A stretch of 64,000 bases of DNA from JBBQWT01 sp038210375 (GCA_038210375.1 JBBQWT010000002.1:163034-227033), one strand, 5' to 3'. Positions 43,644-52,892 are shown, counted from the first letter of the stretch. Translations and numbers: made by a program. Notes: generated from the letters alone by a model not told the origin.

Positions 43644-44758
43644 TGGCAATCTTCAAACGCGGAAAAACGTATTGGTACAACTTCATCTTCAATGGGACGC
43701 GCCACCAGTGCTCCACCAAACAGGGGAATCCGCGGACTGCCCGCCAGATTGAAGCGGCGCACCGTACCCAACTCGCCAAAGGCGAAGTCGGCATCGCCGA
43801 CCGCGCTAAAGTCCCTACCTTCCTGGATTTTTCAACGCGATTCTTGGACCATATGAAAGGCCACTGCGCCAACAAGCCCAGGACATACGAGTTTTGGGAG
43901 GACGCCACCAACCGCCTCTTAATGCATCGTCCCTTGGCGCTAGCTCCGCTCGATCGGATCACCGAGGCCATGATCGACGGTTACATAGATTCTTCCCTCA
44001 AGGATGTCAGGATTCCGACCGTCAACCGGACCTTGGCCGCCCTGCGCCGTTCCCTTCGTCTCGCCTACAAGTGGCGGATCATCGACCGCATCCCCGAGAT
44101 CAAAATGTTGCCGGGGGAACGCGAGCGCGACTTCGTACTTTCCGCGAAGGACCGCGAGCTTTACCTTGCCACCGCCTCAGAGCCTCTGCGCTCCGTCTCC
44201 GCCTTCCTTTTGGAAACTGGACTGCGCCTGGGCGAAGCACTCGCATTGAAGTGGGAGCATGTCGCGCTCGACCCCATTGGGGACGCACGTCACGGTTCCA
44301 TTCGCATCATCAATGGGAAGTCGAAGTATGCCAAACGAACCCTCAGCCTGACCGACCAAGCCTCCGCCTTGCTTCTCCACCAGAGATCCCGCTCGAAATC
44401 TGGATATGTATTTGTGCGCGAGGACGGAATCACGCCCGTATCTCGCTTCACTTTGGCGCAGCAGCATTCGACACTGAGGCGAAACCTCAAGCTGCCGAAG
44501 GATTTCGTTCTACACTCGCTCCGTCACACGGTACTAAGCCAGTTCGGGGCCTCGGGGGTGGACGCCTTCACGATCATGCGCATAGCCGGCCACTCCTCGA
44601 TTACAATCAGCCAGAAGTATGTCCACCCAACCCCGGAAGTATTGGAAAACGCATTCGAGCGCCTGCAGGAATACCGAAGAGGCATGAGAAACAGCAACGA
44701 CCCACTACATTTTCCACTACACCGAGATAGCAGAAAGGGAATAACAACCTCTAACTAA
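43643..44758 (+). CDS. Tyrosine recombinase (island integrase)
   Basis: 371 residues. An N-terminal basic arm-binding segment (MAIFKRGKTYWYNFIFNGTR) and core-binding domain are followed by a catalytic domain with R195 (TGLRLGEAL), H291 and R294 (HSLRHT), H317 (IAGHSS) and Y326 (QKYVHPT). All residues are present. It ends 14 nt before tRNA-Leu(TAG), the site used by the island, and a decayed copy lies at 29697. It probably recombines the 43-bp core repeats, aided by the AlpA-like protein. Confidence 0.9.
   Translation: MAIFKRGKTYWYNFIFNGTRHQCSTKQGNPRTARQIEAAHRTQLAKGEVGIADRAKVPTFLDFSTRFLDHMKGHCANKPRTYEFWEDATNRLLMHRPLALAPLDRITEAMIDGYIDSSLKDVRIPTVNRTLAALRRSLRLAYKWRIIDRIPEIKMLPGERERDFVLSAKDRELYLATASEPLRSVSAFLLETGLRLGEALALKWEHVALDPIGDARHGSIRIINGKSKYAKRTLSLTDQASALLLHQRSRSKSGYVFVREDGITPVSRFTLAQQHSTLRRNLKLPKDFVLHSLRHTVLSQFGASGVDAFTIMRIAGHSSITISQKYVHPTPEVLENAFERLQEYRRGMRNSNDPLHFPLHRDSRKGITTSN
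44703..44722 (+). repeat. Arm-type-like site at the right end (CACTACA pair)
   Basis: CACTACA, 5 nt, CACTACA, inside the 3' end of the recombinase gene and 47 bp before the right core repeat. Matches the site at 30025 in layout. Confidence 0.55.
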
Positions 44759-44769
44759 TTGAAAACACA

Positions 44770-44812
44770 AATGCGAGAGTGGCGGAATTGGCAGACGCAC
44801 CAGACTTAGGAT
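44770..44812 (+). repeat. Right attachment repeat (attR), inside tRNA-Leu
   Basis: 43 bp identical to 29875-29917. It provides the upstream flank and 5' half of the complete tRNA, so the present tRNA 5' half was brought by the element. Confidence 0.9.
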
Positions 44813-44857
44813 CTGGCGGGGAGACCCGTGGGGGTTCGAGTCCCCCCTTTCGCACCA
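44773..44857 (+). tRNA. tRNA-Leu (anticodon TAG)
   Basis: 85 nt with encoded CCA. Acceptor GCGAGAG pairs with CTTTCGC, the anticodon stem CCAGA/TCTGG encloses CTTAGGA-type loop with TAG, a long variable arm (GGCGGGGAGACCCGT) identifies a class II tRNA, and the T-arm GGGGGTTCGAGTCCCCC is perfect. It reads CUA/CUG-type Leu codons. It is the integration site of the island, and the 3' half is chromosomal. Confidence 0.95.
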
Positions 44858-44942
44858 GACTTTGTATGCCCACGTGATCGAATGAGCTTGTCATAAAGAA
44901 CGGCTGTTAAAAAAGTTTGGAACCATCACGAAGAGAATCGCC

Positions 44943-45359
44943 GTGAGCGTGTCACTCTCCAACTCGGATAAACCTGGCGCCGGATGTTGTCTGATCGGCG
45001 TCGGCTATGTGCTATTCGCCTGGTCAGCCGCCGCCGGCGGTCATTCCCACTCTCCCGCCGCTCCCCAATTTCTACAATTCACCGGCGTCTGGCCTGCAAC
45101 CCTCGCCCTGTCCGTAGCGTTGATCGAACTGCTGATCGCGTTCGGCCCGCTTAAGCGACGCGAACCATGGGCTCTGGCCGCGGCCTTTCTGCCGGTCCCC
45201 TTGATGGCGATCCCGCGTATCGCTACCGATCCCCGTTGCCTGGCATCGATCACAACCGTGCATGGATGCCACACCTTCCTGATCGCCATGGCGGCGGTAA
45301 CGGTTGGGGCGGTGGTTGCCGGCATGGACATCAGAAAATACCATCAGCGGCCGGCATAA
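44943..45359 (+). CDS. Small hypothetical membrane protein
   Basis: 138 residues from GTG 44943, with four hydrophobic segments (LIGVGYVLFAWSAAAGG, ATLALSVALIELLIAF, ALAAAFLPVPLMAIP, FLIAMAAVTVGAVVAG) and cysteines in the loop RCLASITTVHGCH. No recognised family. It is the first gene on the chromosomal side of the island. Confidence 0.5.
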   Translation: MSVSLSNSDKPGAGCCLIGVGYVLFAWSAAAGGHSHSPAAPQFLQFTGVWPATLALSVALIELLIAFGPLKRREPWALAAAFLPVPLMAIPRIATDPRCLASITTVHGCHTFLIAMAAVTVGAVVAGMDIRKYHQRPA

Positions 45360-45429
45360 CTCTGCAACCGCCGGGTCGATGGAAGTGGAGCTCAACTGCA
45401 CCGCTATCCCGGTAGTACACTGGAGGCCT

Positions 45430-45729
45430 ATGAACAGCTTCCCCGCTCAACCCAACATCAAACTGACGAATACTCCGGATTACCGGGAAAATTACGCCAA
45501 TAGCGTGCAGATTCGCCTCAGCGTGTGGGATTTTTTTCTGGTCTTTGGCACCTTGCAGCAGCAGAGCCCTGAACAGGTCGAGGTGGCAAACTTTCAGGGA
45601 ATCTACTTCAGCCCGCAACAAGCCAAGGCGTTAATGACCATTCTTGAACAAAACGTGACCAGTTACGAAAAGGCATTCGGCGAAATCAAGCTCGATCCTA
45701 AGATGACGCCTACCGGTCCTGTGCACTAG
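45430..45729 (+). CDS. DUF3467-domain protein
   Basis: 99 residues. NSVQIRLSVWDFFLVFGT and IYFSPQQAKALMTILEQNV match the DUF3467 pattern, a small beta-sheet/helix protein of unknown function common in many phyla. GGAGG lies 5 nt before ATG 45430, which decides this start over a long upstream extension. Confidence 0.75.
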   Translation: MNSFPAQPNIKLTNTPDYRENYANSVQIRLSVWDFFLVFGTLQQQSPEQVEVANFQGIYFSPQQAKALMTILEQNVTSYEKAFGEIKLDPKMTPTGPVH

Positions 45730-45830
45730 GGCAGGTAAGCTTCATCCCAACGCCGCCAACCCATGAAGTCCCCTCAAGCCATCGCCGCGGAGAACTGCCG
45801 TGGGAGCGCCGGCTCCCCCGGCTTCCCTCC

Positions 45831-47600
45831 GTGGCCCTGCCTCCGGTGAAACAGCCCGCACCCTCGCCTTCCCGCGACTGGCTGAATCCCGTCCAGATTT
45901 TCGCGCTGCTGTTTACCGGCATCTTCGCAGCTCATTTTCCGCTGCTGCGCCTCCCTTATTTCTGGGATGAAGCCGGCTATTACGTCCCTGCGGCGCGCGA
46001 CCTGATGCTCACCGGCGATCCCATCCCGTTCTCCACTTTAAGCAACGCTCACCCGCCGCTGCCCATGGCATACCTGGCGTTATGGTGGAAGATTGGAGGT
46101 TTCCATCCTTCGGTCACCCGCATTGCAATGTTGATGGTGGCCGCCTTCGCCCTGCTTGAAGTCTTCAAGCTTGCCCGCCGCGCCGCCAACGTCGAGGTTG
46201 CCGTCGCCGCCGTGGTCTGCACCGCCGTCCACCCCGTATTCTTCGCCCAAAGTTCCCTGGCCCATGCTGATCTGCCGGCCGCGGCGCTTACCTTGCTGGG
46301 CTTACGAATGTATATCGAAGGCCGACGCTGGCCTTCCGCCCTGGCATTCGCCTTCGCCTCGATGGCCAAGGAAACCGCCATCGTTGCCCCCCTGGCCCTG
46401 GCGGCTTGGGAAGCGCTTTGGCTCATCATCGGTCCTCGCCTGTCGCCCATGAAGCGCGCGCTGTTCCTGCAAACCCTGAAACCCGATTTTGTTCCACCTA
46501 CTCTCAACCCCTGGAGGGGAGTGCTTGCCCTGGTTCTGGCGATTGTGCCGCTGCTCGTTTGGTTTCCCTACCACTTCTGGCGCACCGGTTACATGATGGG
46601 CAATCCCGAGTTCTTCCGCTACAACGTCACCGCAACCATGAACCCGGTGCGCATGCTGCTGGCCGTCGGGGTTCGGCTGTGGCAGAACTTCGGCTACATG
46701 AACATGTTTGTGCTGACAATCGCGGCGGCCGTTGCCATGATGCTCCCCCCCAAGCTCCGTGGCGAGAGCCCTTCGGCCCTCCCCGGCCACGCTAAACCTC
46801 CGCGGGTCACTCCGGCCGACGTCCTTCGCAACCGCATCGAAATCCCGATCCAAGGCGCGTTTTTAGTCGTAATGTTTGCCTACATCGTGATGCTTTCGGC
46901 GATCGGCGGCGCGGTCCTGGCTCGCTACCTTCTGCCCATATTTCCAATCACCATTATCATTGCGGTTTCCACCTTGTGGCGCAGGGCACCGGTATGGCCG
47001 CTGCCCGGGGGCCGCGTCGTTTTGCGCATGCAAGGCTGGATGGCGGTCATTGCCTTCGCGGTAGCCGCCTTTGTAGCCGGGCTGGCGATCAATCCGCCTT
47101 ACCACTTTGCGCCCGAGGATAACCTTACTTACCGCGATTTTGTCGTCCTGCATCAGCATGCCACCGCGATGGTGCAGCAGCGCTATCCCCACGCCCGGGT
47201 ATTAACCTCCTGGCCCGCCACCGACGAGCTCAACAAGCCGTACCTCGGTTACGTCGCCTCACCCATTGCGTTAAGCCCCATGGAAAACTTCAGTGCTGAA
47301 GAAATTCGAAATGCGGCGGCGAGACGAAGCGCCGGCGTCGATTCCTATAACCTGGCGCTGCTTTTCTCCACCAAGTATGAGCCCGCCCGCGTGGTGTTTC
47401 CCATGTCTCTATGGCTGGGAGCGGGCACTCGCTATTTCAATTACCACCACGACATTTCTCCGGAGCAGGCCGCCGTCGTCCTGCAAGGCCGCATCGTGAT
47501 GCTGGAACGACGAAAGGGTGAATGGGTGGCCCTGATTGAATTTCCCGAGGGTTCGGGATATCGCGATGCGCGCAATTTACCGCCTCTGCCCCGTTGGTAA
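45831..47600 (+). CDS. GT39/ArnT-type membrane glycosyltransferase-like protein
   Basis: 589 residues, about 10-12 membrane helices. The first periplasmic loop carries FWDEAGYYVPAARDL, the Asp-Glu motif of dolichyl-phosphate-mannose/ArnT-type (GT-C) transferases, and NAHPPLPMAY further on fits the substrate loop. A KETAIVAPLAL segment matches the conserved KE of the family. It probably transfers a sugar from a polyprenyl-phosphate carrier, acceptor unknown. The C-terminal domain is soluble. Start is a GTG, and no clear ribosome site is seen. Confidence 0.8.
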   Translation: MALPPVKQPAPSPSRDWLNPVQIFALLFTGIFAAHFPLLRLPYFWDEAGYYVPAARDLMLTGDPIPFSTLSNAHPPLPMAYLALWWKIGGFHPSVTRIAMLMVAAFALLEVFKLARRAANVEVAVAAVVCTAVHPVFFAQSSLAHADLPAAALTLLGLRMYIEGRRWPSALAFAFASMAKETAIVAPLALAAWEALWLIIGPRLSPMKRALFLQTLKPDFVPPTLNPWRGVLALVLAIVPLLVWFPYHFWRTGYMMGNPEFFRYNVTATMNPVRMLLAVGVRLWQNFGYMNMFVLTIAAAVAMMLPPKLRGESPSALPGHAKPPRVTPADVLRNRIEIPIQGAFLVVMFAYIVMLSAIGGAVLARYLLPIFPITIIIAVSTLWRRAPVWPLPGGRVVLRMQGWMAVIAFAVAAFVAGLAINPPYHFAPEDNLTYRDFVVLHQHATAMVQQRYPHARVLTSWPATDELNKPYLGYVASPIALSPMENFSAEEIRNAAARRSAGVDSYNLALLFSTKYEPARVVFPMSLWLGAGTRYFNYHHDISPEQAAVVLQGRIVMLERRKGEWVALIEFPEGSGYRDARNLPPLPRW

Positions 47601-47628
47601 TGGGGAACATTTTCCCAAGGCGCAATCG

Positions 47629-49161
47629 TCAGCCTGGAATAAAAAAGGAAAACGCAGTTCCGCTGCGCTCGGCCCGGTGCGAGCTATGAACGGCTATGCT
47701 GCCACCATGGCGATTAATAATCCCCTGTGACACCCATAGCCCCAGGCCGCTTCCTTTTTCGCTTTTGGTGGTAAAGAAAGGGTCGAAGATGCGCTTTTTA
47801 TTTTGCACCGCGATGCCCGGCCCCTGGTCCACGATCGTTACCCGCACCCCGCCCTGGGTCATGTTCCTCCAGTCGCAGGAAGCAGAAACTCGCACCGAGA
47901 CCCTGCCTTCTTCCGGCGACACTTCGATGGCGTTGAGCAAGAGGTTGCTGATGACCTGGCGCATCTCTCCGGGAAATGCCGCCACCGCCCGGTCGCTCTC
48001 GAACTGGGTCTCGATCTTCACGCGGTTCTTGTAGATCTTGCGCTGGTACACATCCACCACGCTCTGCACCACCTCGTGCAGTTTAATGGCCACCGGGGCG
48101 GAGGAGTCGCGGTAGAAGCCAAGGGTCTCGTGGGTGATGTGCCCGATACGCTGTAATTCCTCTTGCATCATCGCTACATATTTTCGCCCGTTGGGATCAA
48201 GCGACGAATCTTCCTGCAGCAGGTACAGCAGGTTGGTGAGGGATTCGAGAGGGTTGTTGATCTCATGCGCGATCACCGAGGCCAGGCGTCCCGTGGCCGC
48301 GAGTTTTTCGGAATTGCGCAGCACTCTTTCCATATGCTTGCGCCGGGTCACATCGAGACTGACCCCCAGCATGCGGACCGGACGGTTGTCTTCGCCGTAA
48401 TGCACCCGCCCGCGCCCCACCAGCCAGTGGGTGCTGCCATCGGGCCGCAGCGTTCGGAATTCCATATCAAACTCAGTTCGCTCCAGGATGGCCTGGTCGA
48501 TGGCCTCGCGCACCGCAACGCGGTCATCAGGGTGCAGCCGGGCCATAAATTCCTGCAGGGTAGCTGTCTGGCCGGTGTGTCCAAAGATTGAGCCCACGTC
48601 GCCGGCATACACGACCTCGTCGGTATCGAGGGTCCATTCCCAGAATGCCACGCTGGTGGCGTCCCGCAAGAACAGCTGCGACTGGAATTGTTCGAATTCC
48701 GTAAGCTTGTCGCGTGCGGCGTCCCGGTCCTGATCATCGAGAGCGGTTTCGGCAGTCCCAGGCTGGGCAAAATCACTATTACGGCCCGCGGGGTTCGTAT
48801 CTCTCCCACCTTGTCCAGCGGCTGCAATCATCCGAGGCAAAAGGATGAGCAGCGTCAGCGCCGAGAAGAGCGAGGCCGCAGCCGTAAGCATTCCGAAGAT
48901 CCCGGCAGTCCGTTTAACTTCCCCTACCGGACCAGAACCCACGAAACCGGAAAAACCGAGCACCGCCAGGAAGAGAGCCAACAACAATATGCCCCAGGGA
49001 CGGGGGCTCGAGTCGCGAGTGCGATAAAACAGGTAACCAAGCAGAGCCGCGATGGCGATACAGCCCAGCCCGGTCAATGTGGCCCACGCGGAGAGAGCCC
49101 CGGGAGTCGGGGAATCGAGAAGGATACCTAACTCCTGCGGCATTCGGCTACCCAATAACAT
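47629..49161 (-). CDS. Membrane PAS sensor histidine kinase
   Basis: 510 residues. Three N-terminal membrane helices (LTGLGCIAIAALLGYLFY, ILLLALFLAVLGFSGFVG, AAASLFSALTLLILL) are followed by a PAS_3-type domain (SVAFWEWTLDTDEVVYAGD). The HisKA helix has H299 in SVIAHEINNPLESL, and the HATPase_c domain has VDQGPGIAV and KGSGLGLWVSQGI. There is no receiver. Cognate regulator not adjacent. Convergent with the GT39 gene after 28 nt. Confidence 0.88.
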   Translation of the reverse strand: MLLGSRMPQELGILLDSPTPGALSAWATLTGLGCIAIAALLGYLFYRTRDSSPRPWGILLLALFLAVLGFSGFVGSGPVGEVKRTAGIFGMLTAAASLFSALTLLILLPRMIAAAGQGGRDTNPAGRNSDFAQPGTAETALDDQDRDAARDKLTEFEQFQSQLFLRDATSVAFWEWTLDTDEVVYAGDVGSIFGHTGQTATLQEFMARLHPDDRVAVREAIDQAILERTEFDMEFRTLRPDGSTHWLVGRGRVHYGEDNRPVRMLGVSLDVTRRKHMERVLRNSEKLAATGRLASVIAHEINNPLESLTNLLYLLQEDSSLDPNGRKYVAMMQEELQRIGHITHETLGFYRDSSAPVAIKLHEVVQSVVDVYQRKIYKNRVKIETQFESDRAVAAFPGEMRQVISNLLLNAIEVSPEEGRVSVRVSASCDWRNMTQGGVRVTIVDQGPGIAVQNKKRIFDPFFTTKSEKGSGLGLWVSQGIINRHGGSIAVHSSHRAERSGTAFSFFIPG

Positions 49162-49255
49162 GAGCCGTTAGATGCCAAATCGATGGCTGGAAAACACGAT
49201 CTTTGCGGTCCGGCCGGGTTACGAGAGTTCATTTCTCCAAATCGTAAGAGCCCGC

Positions 49256-50239
49256 TCAATACCCCAGCGTTTTCTCCACCATCCCCAGCAGTTCCTCACC
49301 AGCCAAAAACCGCCGCAGGTTTTGTGCCAAAAACAAATAATGCCTCTCCCACAAATGCTCAGTCAGCGCAGCGCTGTGCGGAGTGATCAGAAGATTCTCA
49401 AAATCCCACAGCGGCGATGCCACCGGCAGCGGTTCCACCGCAAACACATCCAGGGCGGCGCCGCCGATGGTCCCAGCTGCGAGCGCGGCAATCAACGCCT
49501 CTTCATCCACCACCTGCCCGCGGGATACGTTAATCAGGCAAGCATCTTTTTTCATCAGCGCCAGGCGTTGCGCGTTCATCAGGCCCCGGGTAGCCGGGGT
49601 GAGCGGCGCGGCGATCACGATGTAGTCAGCTTGCCGAAGCGCATCGTCAATTTGGGGGCTGGAAAATACTTCGTCGGCCGCACCCGCCCCCATTTCCAAA
49701 TGTTCGCGCACCGCCAGCACTCTCATGCCTAAAGCCTTCGCCCGCACTGCAAATTCTGAGCCGATGCTGCCCATGCCAATAAGGCACGCGGTTGCGCCCG
49801 CCACCTCACGAGGTTTGGGTAAACCATCCCACAGCGCCTGTTGCCCCCAGCTACGGCTGGTCTGCAATCGCACCGCCTGGGGCAGCCGTTTGGCCAGCGC
49901 CAGCAATAGCGCCAGCGCATGTTCAGCCACCACCGGCCCGTGGACCCGCGCGGCGTTGGTCACCAGCACTTTGCTGCTTACGACCTCCGGCATCATTAGT
50001 TGGTGCACTGCGGCGGCGGGAGAATGGATCCAACGTAGCTTGCGCGCGGCGGTGAATTGTTTGGCCTGCAGCGACAAGCCGACAAACACATCGGCGTTAG
50101 CGATTTCCTCCTGCAAACGATCGTATTCGGGCAACAACACCGCGGTAACATCGGGAAATTCCTGGTGCAAACGGATCGCGATCCACGGCGGAGGGTTCCA
50201 CAGCTCAAAGCGATGCGGCTGGCAAATGACAAGTTTCAT
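49256..50239 (-). CDS. D-2-hydroxyacid dehydrogenase
   Basis: 327 residues, NAD(P)-dependent. The nucleotide-binding fold is CLIGMGSIGSEFAVRAKALG. Catalytic Arg is in NVSRGQVVDEEAL, Glu in DVFAVEPLP and His in TPHSAALTEH. It reduces a 2-keto acid or oxidises a D-2-hydroxy acid, substrate not predictable. Its ATG overlaps the gpmI stop by one base (TGATG), so it is translationally coupled. The link with glycolysis could reflect oxidation of a glycerate-type acid, which is inference. Confidence 0.88.
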   Translation of the reverse strand: MKLVICQPHRFELWNPPPWIAIRLHQEFPDVTAVLLPEYDRLQEEIANADVFVGLSLQAKQFTAARKLRWIHSPAAAVHQLMMPEVVSSKVLVTNAARVHGPVVAEHALALLLALAKRLPQAVRLQTSRSWGQQALWDGLPKPREVAGATACLIGMGSIGSEFAVRAKALGMRVLAVREHLEMGAGAADEVFSSPQIDDALRQADYIVIAAPLTPATRGLMNAQRLALMKKDACLINVSRGQVVDEEALIAALAAGTIGGAALDVFAVEPLPVASPLWDFENLLITPHSAALTEHLWERHYLFLAQNLRRFLAGEELLGMVEKTLGY

Positions 50240-51879
50240 CAGGACCGCTGTCCCGCTTCATTTTTGTCTTCGGAATTATTCAAGAATACCCGCAAATCGG
50301 TGCCGCTCATCTGTTGGGGCTGCGGCAGGCCTCGCATCGCGAGGATGGTGGGAGACAAGTCGCGCAGCGAGCCATCCCCTCGCAGGGTAAATTCCTTGAA
50401 GTTTTCCGCCACCGCGATCAGGGGCACGGGGTTGGTGGTGTGCGAGGTGTGCGGCCCTCCGGTGAGCGGATCAAACATCAACTCGGCGTTGCCGTGATCG
50501 GCGGTGACCAGCATTGAGCCGCCGTTACGCCGCAACCCCCCATATACCATAGCCAGCGCCGCATCCACGCTTTCCACCGCCGCGATCGTGGGCTCAAGAC
50601 GTCCCGAGTGACCCACCATGTCGGCGTTGGCGAAATTGACCACGATCACATCAAACGTCGCGTCATCCAGCGCGCGCACCACCGCTTCGGCAATGCCCGC
50701 GGCCGACATTTGCGGTTGCAGATCGTAGGTCATCACTTTGACCGAAGGAACCAGCACTCGGTCCTCGCCGGCAAATGGTTTTTCCACGCCCCCATTGAAG
50801 AAGTAGGTGACGTGCGCATACTTTTCACTCTCCGCGACCCGCAGATTTCGCCAGCCTGCCGAACCCATTACGTTGGCAAGAATATTGTCGAGCGATTCCG
50901 GCGGCAGCACACACGGCAACGTGAACTTGCCGTCGTAGCGCGTCATGCAAACATAGTTTAATTTCTCCGGCACGAGCGGCCTGGGGATCACCGCCTCGAG
51001 CTCCGCCGCGGCGGGCAATTCCATTCCATCTTGCGCAGTCAGGCCGCTGTTACGCGCCAGCGTGCGCGTGATCTGCCGCGCCCGGTCGGCGCGAAAGTTG
51101 AAGCAGATACAGGAATCTTCAGGCCCTACCGTCGCCAGCGCCTTTCCCGCATCGTCCACGCATACGAACGGCGCCGTAAACTCGTCGGTGATTCCCTGCC
51201 TGTAGAATGCGCGCATTCCTTCAGCTGCATTTTGAAAAGACCCGCCTTCTCCGCGGCCTTCCACCATCACTTCGAAGGTCTTGGCAAGGCGCTCCCAGCG
51301 CAGGTCGCGGTCCATTGCATAGAAACGTCCGGAAACGCTGGCGATCGCTCCCACTCCGATTTCCTTGATCTGCTGCTGCAGTTGTTCGATGTAGCCCGCT
51401 CCGTTGGTGGGCAGGGTGTCGCGCCCATCCATAAAACAATGCACAAACGTCCGCTCCACGCCCGACTGTTTCGCCATGCGCAGCAGTGCGTACAGGTGCC
51501 TCTGCTGCGAATGAACTCCGCCATCCGACAGCAGACCGCAGAGGTGAAGGCTGCGGCCGGCCTCCGCGGCGTGGCGTATCGCCGCCAGCAGCGCGGGGTT
51601 GGTAAAAAAACTGCCATCGCTGATGGCCGCATCCAGCCGGGTCACATCCATGTGGACGATCCGGCCCGCTCCCATGTTGAGATGCCCCACTTCGCTGTTT
51701 CCCATCTGTCCCGGAGGCAGCCCCACCGCGGGGCCGCTGGTGTGAATCAAGGTGCTGGGATAAGTAGAAAGCAAATGATCGTAGGTGGGCTTGCGCGCCA
51801 GGGCGATTGCGTTGCCGTGAGTTTCACGGCGGTAACCCCACCCGTCGAGAATAACCAGCACCAGTGGTTTATTTTTCAT
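50239..51879 (-). CDS. gpmI: Phosphoglycerate mutase, cofactor-independent
   Basis: 546 residues, interconverting 3- and 2-phosphoglycerate in glycolysis with two Mn2+. Alkaline-phosphatase-fold metal motifs are visible: LVILDGWGYR (Asp), catalytic Ser in GQMGNSEVGHLNMGAG, FMDGRDTLP, NFRADRARQITRT, NFANADMVGHSG and TADHGNAELM with GGPHTSHT. Length and order are normal. It is the first gene of the coupled pair with the hydroxyacid dehydrogenase. Confidence 0.95.
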   Translation of the reverse strand: MKNKPLVLVILDGWGYRRETHGNAIALARKPTYDHLLSTYPSTLIHTSGPAVGLPPGQMGNSEVGHLNMGAGRIVHMDVTRLDAAISDGSFFTNPALLAAIRHAAEAGRSLHLCGLLSDGGVHSQQRHLYALLRMAKQSGVERTFVHCFMDGRDTLPTNGAGYIEQLQQQIKEIGVGAIASVSGRFYAMDRDLRWERLAKTFEVMVEGRGEGGSFQNAAEGMRAFYRQGITDEFTAPFVCVDDAGKALATVGPEDSCICFNFRADRARQITRTLARNSGLTAQDGMELPAAAELEAVIPRPLVPEKLNYVCMTRYDGKFTLPCVLPPESLDNILANVMGSAGWRNLRVAESEKYAHVTYFFNGGVEKPFAGEDRVLVPSVKVMTYDLQPQMSAAGIAEAVVRALDDATFDVIVVNFANADMVGHSGRLEPTIAAVESVDAALAMVYGGLRRNGGSMLVTADHGNAELMFDPLTGGPHTSHTTNPVPLIAVAENFKEFTLRGDGSLRDLSPTILAMRGLPQPQQMSGTDLRVFLNNSEDKNEAGQRS

Positions 51880-51938
51880 AGGTCAGACCTGACTCTTCGA
51901 GAAGGGGAACACTTTGTTATCCTTGAAAACCACATCAC

Positions 51939-52856
51939 ATGAAACCATCCAGTGAGACCCCGGAGCAATTCACCGCCGCAGTAGTGCAGATGTGCTGCTC
52001 GCCGGATCCCTCTGACAACGCCGAGCGCGCGCTCGCGCACATCCGCCAGGCGGCACGCAATGGCGCGGAGATCGTGTGCCTTCCCGAACTCTTTTGCACC
52101 CAGTATTTTTGCCAGCGCGAAGACGCTTCGTTATTCGACCTGGCCGAAACCATTCCCGGCCCAGCATCCATCGCGCTCTCCGAAGTAGCTCGCCAGGAAA
52201 AAGTTACAGTCATCGGTTCCCTGTTTGAAAAACGCGCGCCCGGCCTCTACCACAATACCGCCATCGTGATCTCGCCGTTGGGAGAAATCATCGGCGCGTA
52301 TCGCAAAATGCATATACCCGACGACCCTCTGTACCACGAGAAATTTTACTTTACCCCGGGCGATCTCGGGTTCGCCGCCATCGACACCCCGGTGGGACGG
52401 GTTGGCCCCCTGGTTTGCTGGGATCAGTGGTATCCGGAAGCTGCTCGCCTCACCGCGCTGCAGGGGGCCAATATCCTGTTCTATCCCACTGCCATCGGCT
52501 GGCATCCGGCCGAAAAAGGAAAATACGGCGCCGCGCAGCATGATGCCTGGCTTACCATCCAGCGGTCGCACGCCATTGCCAACGGGGTATTTGTCGCCGC
52601 CGCCAACCGCGTGGGCCACGAGCATGGCGACATCCGCGGCAATGCCGCAGCCGGGCCGGGGCTTGAATTCTGGGGAGGCTCATTTATTTGCGGGCCGTTC
52701 GGCGAAATTCTCAGCCAGGCCGCTCACGACAAAGAAGAAGTTCTGGCCGCCGAAATCAACTTGAAACACCTCGAAGATGTACGCCGCAACTGGCCCTTTC
52801 TGCGCGACCGGCGAATCGATTTTTATGATGGAATCACCCGGCGGTTCAACGATTAG
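51939..52856 (+). CDS. aguB: N-carbamoylputrescine amidase
   Basis: 305 residues of the nitrilase superfamily. The Glu-Lys-Cys triad is visible: E in CLPELFCTQYF, K in YRKMHIPDD and C in PLVCWDQWYPEAAR. The YHEKFYFTPGDLGF and CWDQWYPE elements match N-carbamoylputrescine amidases, which give putrescine, CO2 and ammonia. The agmatine deiminase gene directly downstream supports the assignment. It is divergent from gpmI. Confidence 0.92.
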   Translation: MKPSSETPEQFTAAVVQMCCSPDPSDNAERALAHIRQAARNGAEIVCLPELFCTQYFCQREDASLFDLAETIPGPASIALSEVARQEKVTVIGSLFEKRAPGLYHNTAIVISPLGEIIGAYRKMHIPDDPLYHEKFYFTPGDLGFAAIDTPVGRVGPLVCWDQWYPEAARLTALQGANILFYPTAIGWHPAEKGKYGAAQHDAWLTIQRSHAIANGVFVAAANRVGHEHGDIRGNAAAGPGLEFWGGSFICGPFGEILSQAAHDKEEVLAAEINLKHLEDVRRNWPFLRDRRIDFYDGITRRFND

Positions 52857-52892
52857 TTGATTTTTATTTTTTCTGGAATGTGAGTCCACCTC

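Larger units (their letters stand above)
29875..44812. mobile_element. Genomic island integrated in tRNA-Leu(TAG)
   Basis: About 14.9 kb flanked by 43-bp exact direct repeats made of the tRNA-Leu 5' half. The recombinase gene ends 14 nt before the tRNA at the right end, the usual arrangement for tRNA-targeting islands. CACTACA pairs lie inside each end. The cargo is a type I restriction operon, PEGA protein, receiver protein, small zinc proteins, winged-helix and AlpA-like proteins, CGNR-like protein, and a second recombinase with an internal tRNA-Arg. No conjugation or phage structural genes are seen, so it is mobilisable at most, or depends on other elements. Confidence 0.85.
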
